Shown: piece after piece, positions 15,121-19,684 of the stretch
How positions within the stretch are numbered: position 1 is the stretch's first letter
Layout of the letters: every line of letters starts with the position of its first letter
Assembly (NCBI GenBank): GCA_964369475.1
Contig: CAYJFK010000048.1
Location: 1-19,684, forward strand
DNA from: CAYJFK01 sp964369475
GTDB taxonomy: Bacteria; Bacillota; Clostridia; Oscillospirales; Feifaniaceae
Direction: 5' to 3'
DNA length: 19,684 nt
Made by a program: the position numbers and the translations under genes
Notes under the pieces: model-generated
Seen by the model: only the letters and a program-made list of their open reading frames with translations
Database searches by the model: none
What the model was told of the DNA's origin: nothing

Positions 15121-15498
15121 TTACTTGCAAGCTGCAATGCACTCGATTTCAACAAGGGCATCTTTAGGTAGTCTTGCAACTTCAACGGCCGCACGTGCAG
15201 GGAATGGTTCTGCAAAGTATTTTGCGTATACGCCGTTCATTGTAACAAAGTCGTTCATGTCCTTTAGGAAAACAGTTGCCTTAACAACATCTGCCATCGA
15301 GCAGCCTGCCGCCTCTAAAATTGCCTTGCAATTTTTAAGCGACTGCTCTGTTTGCGCCTCTACACCCTCGGGGAATGCGCCTGTTGCAGGATCTATCGGG
15401 AGCTGACCCGATACATATACAAATCCGTTTGCCTTAACACCTTGCGAATAAGGGCCTACCGCTGCCGGTGCCGCTGTTGTCATTATTGCTTCTTTCAT
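15121..15498 (-). CDS. ridA: RidA/YjgF family enamine/imine deaminase
   Basis: This 125-residue protein is a full-length RidA. It has GPYSQGV at 15-21, VYVSGQLPIDP at 27-37 and the signature PARAAVEVARLPKDALVEIE (100-119) with the essential arginine at 102. RidA trimers hydrolyse reactive 2-aminoacrylate and other enamine/imine intermediates to 2-keto acids, protecting PLP enzymes. The start at 15498 follows CGGAGTG at the right distance; the longer open frame to 15627 runs into AT-rich upstream DNA. Its position just ahead of a PLP beta-lyase, which makes exactly this intermediate, supports a direct functional pairing. Confidence 0.92.
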   Translation of the reverse strand: MKEAIMTTAAPAAVGPYSQGVKANGFVYVSGQLPIDPATGAFPEGVEAQTEQSLKNCKAILEAAGCSMADVVKATVFLKDMNDFVTMNGVYAKYFAEPFPARAAVEVARLPKDALVEIECIAACK

Positions 15499-15541
15499 TT
15501 TAAAACACTCCGTTTCTAATTGTTTATATATACCATTTGTT

Positions 15542-15570
15542 ATTATAACACAATCTATGTGTAAGTTACA
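15542..15570 (-). promoter_or_regulatory. Extended -10 promoter of ridA (and patB)
   Basis: On the minus strand: TGTTATAAT (extended -10, hexamer 15547-15542, TG at 15550-15549) with a weak -35 TGTAAC (15570-15565) 17 bases upstream. The leader is about 37 bases. Confidence 0.6.
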
Positions 15571-15680
15571 TGTATAAACTATATAATATTTTACATAATT
15601 TATTGTTAATATTTTATGATAAATCAAAAGATTGACAGCTTAACTTCAAAAATGGTCACAACTTCATCAAAAAACAACAA

Positions 15681-16646
15681 TTATCCAAGTTTTACGCCAA
15701 TGCCCATCTCGATTGCCTTTTTGTATATCTCGTTTGCGGCTACTATGTCCATAACGCCACTGCCGACACCCTTGTATAGCGTTATCTCATCGTCACTCTT
15801 TCTGCCGACCTTGCCTGCAATTAGGTGACCCATTTCTATTGTAAGATCCTTGTCGTCGAGCAGGCCTTTGGCCTTGGGAGTTAAAATGTCGCCCGCTTCG
15901 CTAAGAACGCCGTCTGCCGTGTCGAATACAAGAAGATCGCACCCTGCAACGACCCCTTCGGGTAGTTCGTGCATTTCGGGGGTGAATGAACCGATACCTG
16001 CGACATGTGCGCCCTTTTTGATGTTTTCTGCCGAGAAAACATTTCCCTTGGAGGTAGTTGCGGTAGTTATAACATCTGCACCTGTAACGGCCTCATCGCC
16101 CGAGGCGACAGGCACCATTTTAGCAAGATGCATGTTATCCTTTGCAAAGGAGGCTTTGCGCTCCTCGCTTACGTCGAATACACGAACTTCTTCAATTGTC
16201 GGGCAGGCTTCGAGCATCGCTTCGAGCTGGCACTGAGCCTGTCCGCCAAGGCCGATAAGTGCGCCTATTTTGCTGTCCTTTCTTGCAAGAAGTTTAGCCG
16301 CAAGCCCAGCGCCTGCCGCTGTTCTCATATTTGTTAGGTGAGTGCCGTCCATAACGGCGGCGACCTCGCCCGATACTGCATTCATTACTATCATTGTTGC
16401 AGGTGTTGTAGGCTTGCCGAGTTTTGGGTTGTTTGGGAAGGTTGCAACTATTTTAATGCCAAAGGCATCTCCGGCTATTGCAGGCATAAATAGTCCTGCA
16501 CCTTCGGCCTCGCCCGAACGGATAACAGTTCTTAGCGGCACATTTGAGCCGCCTGCCGTGTAGATTTCGAATGCCTTTTGAACCGAATCAAATGCATCTT
16601 TCATTGAAAAGACCTTTTCCATGTCTGCTCTTGATAAGTATAGCAT
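15681..16646 (-). CDS. Ornithine cyclodeaminase/mu-crystallin family protein
   Basis: This 321-residue protein has the family pattern: an N-terminal substrate region with Lys65 (GIKIVATFP), MDGTHLTNMRTAA (99-111, Arg108 expected to hold a carboxylate), then a Rossmann NAD(P) site ALIGLGGQAQCQ (129-140). Relatives include ornithine cyclodeaminase, alanine dehydrogenase of archaeal type, ketimine reductase and N-(carboxyethyl)ornithine-type synthases; sequence alone does not separate these. Length is typical (320-350). AGGAGG precedes the ATG. It has its own putative promoter, and ridA/patB lie downstream on the same strand, which fits imino-acid chemistry. Confidence 0.88.
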   Translation of the reverse strand: MLYLSRADMEKVFSMKDAFDSVQKAFEIYTAGGSNVPLRTVIRSGEAEGAGLFMPAIAGDAFGIKIVATFPNNPKLGKPTTPATMIVMNAVSGEVAAVMDGTHLTNMRTAAGAGLAAKLLARKDSKIGALIGLGGQAQCQLEAMLEACPTIEEVRVFDVSEERKASFAKDNMHLAKMVPVASGDEAVTGADVITTATTSKGNVFSAENIKKGAHVAGIGSFTPEMHELPEGVVAGCDLLVFDTADGVLSEAGDILTPKAKGLLDDKDLTIEMGHLIAGKVGRKSDDEITLYKGVGSGVMDIVAANEIYKKAIEMGIGVKLG

Positions 16647-16670
16647 ATATATTGCCTCCTGAAATTTAAA

Positions 16671-16699
16671 ATTATATAGGATTAGGATGATGCTCTTGA
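16671..16699 (-). promoter_or_regulatory. Possible promoter of the OCD-family gene
   Basis: On the minus strand a perfect -10 TATAAT (16676-16671) has only a poor -35 (TCAAGA, 16699-16694). The poor -35 suggests an activator-dependent promoter; two GGGCTGA repeats lie upstream. Confidence 0.45.
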
Positions 16700-16710
16700 A
16701 CTTTTTCGTG

Positions 16711-16738
16711 TCAGCCCAAGCGGAAATTACCTCAGCCC
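16711..16738 (-). promoter_or_regulatory. Paired GGGCTGA direct repeats, possible activator site
   Basis: GGGCTGA on the minus strand occurs at 16717-16711 and 16738-16732, exactly 21 bases (two helical turns) apart. The repeats lie about 50 and 71 bases upstream of the predicted transcript start of the OCD-family gene. Confidence 0.35.
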
Positions 16739-16865
16739 TATGCCCAAATATTATTGTATCATTTTTTTTACAAAATACAAGTATGCAACAGCTAACTTTG
16801 TAAACAATTTGTTAATAATTAATGAAAGGTTCATTGGTGCATCTTGCTATTTTAAAGGCTGTGAC

Positions 16866-16993
16866 CGGAGAAAAAATAAAATCAAGCCCCTTCGCAAGGA
16901 GGGGGAGCGGCCGGTGGGCACCATCAGGGTGCCAACTGACATTAAATTCTCGCCCCGAGGGCATTGGCATGGAGAAAACACTTTTTTCCATGC
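16866..16993 (-). repeat. Dispersed structured repeat, copy C
   Basis: Inverted relative to copies A and B. The core 16867-16962 matches 8554-8650, and a hairpin GCATGGAGAAAA / TTTTTTCCATGC (16967-16993) matches the 8496-8527 hairpin with paired base changes. The whole element is bracketed by a 13-base direct repeat, TAAAGGCTGTGAC, at 16853-16865 and 16994-17006, as expected of an insertion. Confidence 0.8.
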
Positions 16994-16994
16994 T

Positions 16995-17022
16995 AAAGGC
17001 TGTGACGAAAGTCACAGCCTTT
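16995..17022. terminator. Terminator hairpin of the CoA-transferase gene
   Basis: AAAGGCTGTGAC (16995-17006), loop GAAA, GTCACAGCCTTT (17011-17022). It begins 9 bases after the stop codon on the minus strand. Its T-run is short (TTT), apparently because the repeat element interrupts the sequence directly after it. Confidence 0.7.
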
Positions 17023-17031
17023 AATGTTACA

Positions 17032-18228
17032 CTATATATTTGTTACGATGCCCTTTTCTGTCCACTCGGCAATAGTGGCCTTGTCAAAGCCAAGACCTTC
17101 AAGAATTTCGTTTGTATCACGACCGGGAAGGCTTGGGCCTCTCTCTGCGCCGCATTTAAAGTCGCTCATCTTGATGGGGTTGTTTGTAATTGTCATCTTG
17201 CCGCCATCGTCGAGGGGTACTTCAACAAACATGTTGCGGTGTACACGAATGTGCTCGTCGTTGTAGACCTGCTCGAAGTTGTTAACAGGTGCGCAAGGCA
17301 CTTTGTTTGCGTAGTTTTCAACTATGTAAGCAACTTCCTTGTCTGCTGCCCATTCCTCGATTAGGACACGAAGTGCCTCGCGGTTCTTAAAGCGCTCTGC
17401 ATCGTCGGAGAATCTTGGATCTTCTGCCATTTCAGGTCTTTCAAGAATGACATTGCAGAAGTCGCCCCAACCGTGAGCAAATGCAAATACAAAGTAGCCG
17501 TCCTTTGCCTTGTATGCCTCGTATGGGCATGCGCTGTTAAAGCGGCTTCCCTGACGAGTGGGGATAACGCCGCCAACGAGGTACTCGGGCGACTGTGCAA
17601 GCTGGCTCCATACAGATGCCTCTACAAGCGAAGTTTCGACATGCTGAGCAATGCCAAACTTTTCACGTGCATAAAGCGACATCATAATAGCTATTGTTAT
17701 GTTCTGCGCCGTCATAACGTCTGCCATAGCAGGGCCCGGATTTAGCGGAATTGTATCTGCTGTACCTGTTATGTTCATAACACCACCCATTGCCTGTGCG
17801 GCAAGGTCGTAACCGGGGCGGCTGGAGTAAGGGCCTGTTTGACCAAAACCCGACACCGATGCATATATAAGGTTGGGGTTTAGCTCTTTACACTGTTCAA
17901 CGCTAAAGCCAAGTCTGCCCATAACGCCGGGGCGTGTGTTTTCGAGTAGAACGTCTGCCGTTTTAATTAGCTCTGCAAAGACCTTCTTGCCCTCGGGCGA
18001 CTTAAGGTCGATGGGGAGAGACTTCTTACCTCTGTTACAGTTTGTAAAGTATCCGCCAAATTCACCTATTCTGGGGCTTGTTTTACGGCTTGTGTCGCCG
18101 CCTACCGCTTCGATCTTAATTACCTCTGCGCCCATATCTGCCATGTATGCGCCACTCAAAGGGCCTGCGATTGCCTTTGTAAAGTCGATAACTCTTATGC
18201 CTTCAAGTGCACCTTTTTTCATCTGCAT
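17032..18228 (-). CDS. CaiB/BaiF family (class III) CoA transferase
   Basis: This 398-residue class III CoA transferase has an N-terminal nucleotide-type fold with VIDFTKAIAGPLSGAYMADMGAEVIKIE-type sequence (13-40). The segments NRGKKSLPIDLKSPEG (65-80), NTRPGVMGRLG (97-107) and SGFGQTGPY (126-134) follow. The catalytic aspartate, which forms the acyl-aspartyl anhydride, is Asp170 in GPAMADVMTA. It moves CoA between carboxylic acids (formate/oxalate, carnitine, succinate or aryl-acid examples are known); the pair here is unknown. The ATG at 18228 follows GGAGGG at 7 bases and is preferred over the extended frame to 18270. It has its own strong promoter and terminator. It could activate an acid released by the neighbouring enzymes. 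Confidence 0.93.
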   Translation of the reverse strand: MQMKKGALEGIRVIDFTKAIAGPLSGAYMADMGAEVIKIEAVGGDTSRKTSPRIGEFGGYFTNCNRGKKSLPIDLKSPEGKKVFAELIKTADVLLENTRPGVMGRLGFSVEQCKELNPNLIYASVSGFGQTGPYSSRPGYDLAAQAMGGVMNITGTADTIPLNPGPAMADVMTAQNITIAIMMSLYAREKFGIAQHVETSLVEASVWSQLAQSPEYLVGGVIPTRQGSRFNSACPYEAYKAKDGYFVFAFAHGWGDFCNVILERPEMAEDPRFSDDAERFKNREALRVLIEEWAADKEVAYIVENYANKVPCAPVNNFEQVYNDEHIRVHRNMFVEVPLDDGGKMTITNNPIKMSDFKCGAERGPSLPGRDTNEILEGLGFDKATIAEWTEKGIVTNI

Positions 18229-18260
18229 GATTTTTCCCTCCGTGTTAATAATATAAGCAT

Positions 18261-18289
18261 AATATAACACAGTAAAATGGCATTTTCAA
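18261..18289 (-). promoter_or_regulatory. SigA-type promoter of the CoA-transferase gene
   Basis: On the minus strand: -35 TTGAAA (18289-18284), 17-base spacer, -10 TATATT (18266-18261). The leader is about 26 bases. I see no clear SigG-type promoter for the divergent gpr gene in the remaining intergenic bases. Confidence 0.75.
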
Positions 18290-18360
18290 GTATATTGCAT
18301 GTTTTTTGCATTTATTTATATTTTGTCAAAAGTTGCAAACAATAGCCAAGAGGTGATTAA

Positions 18361-19245
18361 ATGTTTATTATAAATACAGACCTTGCATTAGAGGCAAGAG
18401 AGCTTGCGACGGCCTCTAAGGGTGAGGTTACAGGGGTGCGAGCGACATCTTCTAAGCGTGGCGGAGTTAGCATAACAAAGCTTGTAATAGAAAACGACAT
18501 AGGCGAGAGCATTATGAAACGCCCGAGGGGGACATACTACACGGCCGAGGTAGAAGATGCTCCCCAAGAGGGGGAGGACAGTTTCGAGCCTGTCGTAAAG
18601 GCGATAGGCTCGCTTATAGCAGAGCTCGTGCCAAAGGGCGACTGCATGGTGGTAGGGCTTGGCAATGTGGGCGTTACCCCCGATGCACTTGGGCCAAAGA
18701 CTGCCGAAAGTGTGCTTGTCACACGGCATGTCACGACATCGGGCAGCGGATATTCAAGCCTTTTTCGCCCCGTTACAGTGCTCCGCCCCGGTGTGCTCGG
18801 GCAGACAGGGGTCGAGTCGGCGGAAATTGTTAGCGGTGTTGCAAAGGCGGTGCGCCCCTCCTCCATCATTGCGATAGATGCCCTTGCCGCACGGCGGCTT
18901 AACAGGCTTGGGCGCACGGTACAGATTACAAATACAGGCATACACCCGGGAGCCGGTATCGGCAATCACAGGCAGGTTATATCGGAGCAGACAATGGGGG
19001 TGCCTGTCATCGGTATCGGTGTGCCGACGGTAATTTCTGCCGCCACCATGATAGGAGATGCCGCCTCGGAGGTAGTGCGCCAGCCCAGTTCGGGGCTTAA
19101 TTTTTCCAAGTATAAAGACCTTTTTGTCACGACGAGGGATATAGATACCCTTATAGACAGAATGGCGCTACTGCTCGGATTTGCAGTAAACAGCGCCTTG
19201 CAAAGTGGGCTGTCGATCGACGATATGAGGTATTACGGCTGCTAA
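18361..19245 (+). CDS. gpr: Germination protease Gpr (spore endopeptidase, family A25)
   Basis: This 294-residue Gpr degrades small acid-soluble spore proteins during germination. The family's aspartate dyad is visible: Asp108 in GLGNVGVTPDALGP and Asp173 in IAIDALAARR, 65 residues apart, as in Bacillus (127 and 193). Other conserved stretches are GYSSLFRPVTVLRPGVLGQTG-type sequence (130-150), QITNTGIHPGAG and NHRQVIS. Gpr is made as a zymogen that cleaves itself after TD in the sequence TDLAxE. Here TDLALE starts at residue 6, so the propeptide would be only 7 residues against 15 in B. megaterium. The whole protein is also shorter than the roughly 370-residue Bacillus form. GAGGTGAT precedes the ATG. 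A 91-residue gene follows on the same strand. Confidence 0.96.
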   Translation: MFIINTDLALEARELATASKGEVTGVRATSSKRGGVSITKLVIENDIGESIMKRPRGTYYTAEVEDAPQEGEDSFEPVVKAIGSLIAELVPKGDCMVVGLGNVGVTPDALGPKTAESVLVTRHVTTSGSGYSSLFRPVTVLRPGVLGQTGVESAEIVSGVAKAVRPSSIIAIDALAARRLNRLGRTVQITNTGIHPGAGIGNHRQVISEQTMGVPVIGIGVPTVISAATMIGDAASEVVRQPSSGLNFSKYKDLFVTTRDIDTLIDRMALLLGFAVNSALQSGLSIDDMRYYGC

Positions 19246-19332
19246 TTTGTCGATAAATGACGAGTTTTATTGGCAAAAGGGCAACTTTTGCATATTATGT
19301 AATGGCGGATAAAATGCCGAAACAAGAGTTTC

Positions 19333-19374
19333 TTCTCCCTCTTGCTGTGAATACGAGGCTTTGCAAGAGGAGAA
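19333..19374 (+). promoter_or_regulatory. Hairpin hiding the ribosome binding site of the 91-residue gene
   Basis: TTCTCCCTCTTGC (19333-19345) pairs with GCAAGAGGAGAA (19363-19374), with one bulged C. The right arm contains the AGAGGAG ribosome binding site for the ATG at 19380. Confidence 0.6.
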
Positions 19375-19379
19375 AAATA

Positions 19380-19655
19380 ATGATAGATAAAATAGAAAAG
19401 GACGACGCCATAAGGAAACATGCGGTAAGCGCTGTTATATATGCCGTGGCAAGGCAAGAGAGGGCTATATCAGTCGTACTTGAAACGGCGGCACAGGCAA
19501 TAAAGAGGGTTACCGACAATCCACACTCGACAAACGGCGATATATTGAAAGCTTGCGAAATAATGCAGGGAACACTTATATCGGCCGCAGACTTGGAAGG
19601 AATGTTACAAGGCAAAATAGCGGCAATTTCGGGAGAGCTAAGCGGCAGTATTTAG
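19380..19655 (+). CDS. Small protein of unknown function downstream of gpr
   Basis: This 91-residue protein is unrecognised. It begins MIDKIEKDDAIRKHAVSAV and looks largely alpha-helical and soluble, with alternating Ala/Ile-rich stretches and charged residues. There is no signal peptide, membrane segment, Cys pair or known motif. The ATG at 19380 is supported by AGAGGAG at 7 bases; an upstream in-frame ATG (19257) would read through the hairpin that covers this site. The gap to gpr is 134 bases with no clear promoter, and a terminator overlaps the stop codon, so it may be co-transcribed with gpr. A sporulation link is suggested only by position. Confidence 0.7.
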   Translation: MIDKIEKDDAIRKHAVSAVIYAVARQERAISVVLETAAQAIKRVTDNPHSTNGDILKACEIMQGTLISAADLEGMLQGKIAAISGELSGSI

Positions 19656-19679
19656 GAGGGCATATGCCCTCCTTTTTTG
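19654..19679 (+). terminator. Intrinsic terminator overlapping the stop codon of the 91-residue gene
   Basis: AGGAGGGCAT (19654-19663) and ATGCCCTCCT (19664-19673) form a perfect 20-base palindrome, followed by a T-run. The left arm begins within the TAG stop codon. It probably ends the gpr transcript. Confidence 0.85.
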
Positions 19680-19684
19680 TAGAG

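Noticed and set aside
18290..18360. SigG promoter for gpr
   Set aside because: GCATG- and CATTT-like words occur, but no pair has the 17-18 base spacing and the CATnnTA form expected.

Overview
The window looks like a chromosomal segment of an anaerobic, endospore-forming Clostridia-type Firmicute, possibly a gut or host-associated lineage (the habitat is inference). The germination protease Gpr shows the endospore former. Strong AGGAGG-type ribosome binding sites, a Noc-like ParB protein and AT-rich intergenic DNA with TTGACA/TATAAT promoters fit a Firmicute. No phage, integrase, transposase, CRISPR array, rRNA or tRNA gene was seen.

Layout. (1) 437-2425 (+) encodes a secreted FAD/FMN lipoprotein reductase with its own promoter. 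(2) 2426-3101 has no gene and is packed with hairpins, including a G/C homopolymer tract beside a perfect 26-bp hairpin. (3) 3102-4241 (-), a CcdA-thioredoxin fusion, and 4431-5810 (+), a sodium:solute symporter, diverge from a roughly 100-bp imperfect inverted repeat. (4) 5811-6026 holds a terminator, a UNCG-type mini-hairpin and a tightly packed four-way-junction (cloverleaf) structure between the convergent symporter and the Noc-like gene (6027-6833, -). (5) 6978-8177 (-) is a carboxylate/amino-acid transporter of uncertain family. (6) 8819-13631 (-) is a tight operon of four tandem M20-family amidohydrolase paralogues. (7) 13886-15498 (-) is a PatB/MalY-type C-S lyase or aminotransferase preceded by ridA. 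(8) 15681-16646 (-) is an ornithine cyclodeaminase/mu-crystallin family protein. (9) 17032-18228 (-) is a CaiB/BaiF-type CoA transferase. (10) 18361-19245 (+) is gpr, followed by an unrecognised 91-residue protein gene.

How the genes may work together. From 6978 to 18228 every gene is on the minus strand, and together they read like a catabolic island for N-acylated or otherwise amide-linked amino-acid derivatives. A transporter would import them, M20 enzymes would cleave the amide, a PLP beta-lyase would release pyruvate/ammonia/thiol, RidA would hydrolyse the enamine intermediate, the OCD-family protein would act on an imino/amino acid, and a CoA transferase would activate an acid product. 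Mercapturate-like (N-acyl-cysteine S-conjugate) catabolism is one specific hypothesis. It is inferred from context only.

Non-coding structure is the other striking aspect. There is a dispersed structured repeat (two complete copies and one at the window edge, each beside a terminator), a 141-bp MITE-like element with 38-bp terminal inverted repeats, a two-copy double-hairpin unit with compensatory base changes and a C(UGCG)G loop, and the four-way junction. These are the best candidates for undescribed elements here.
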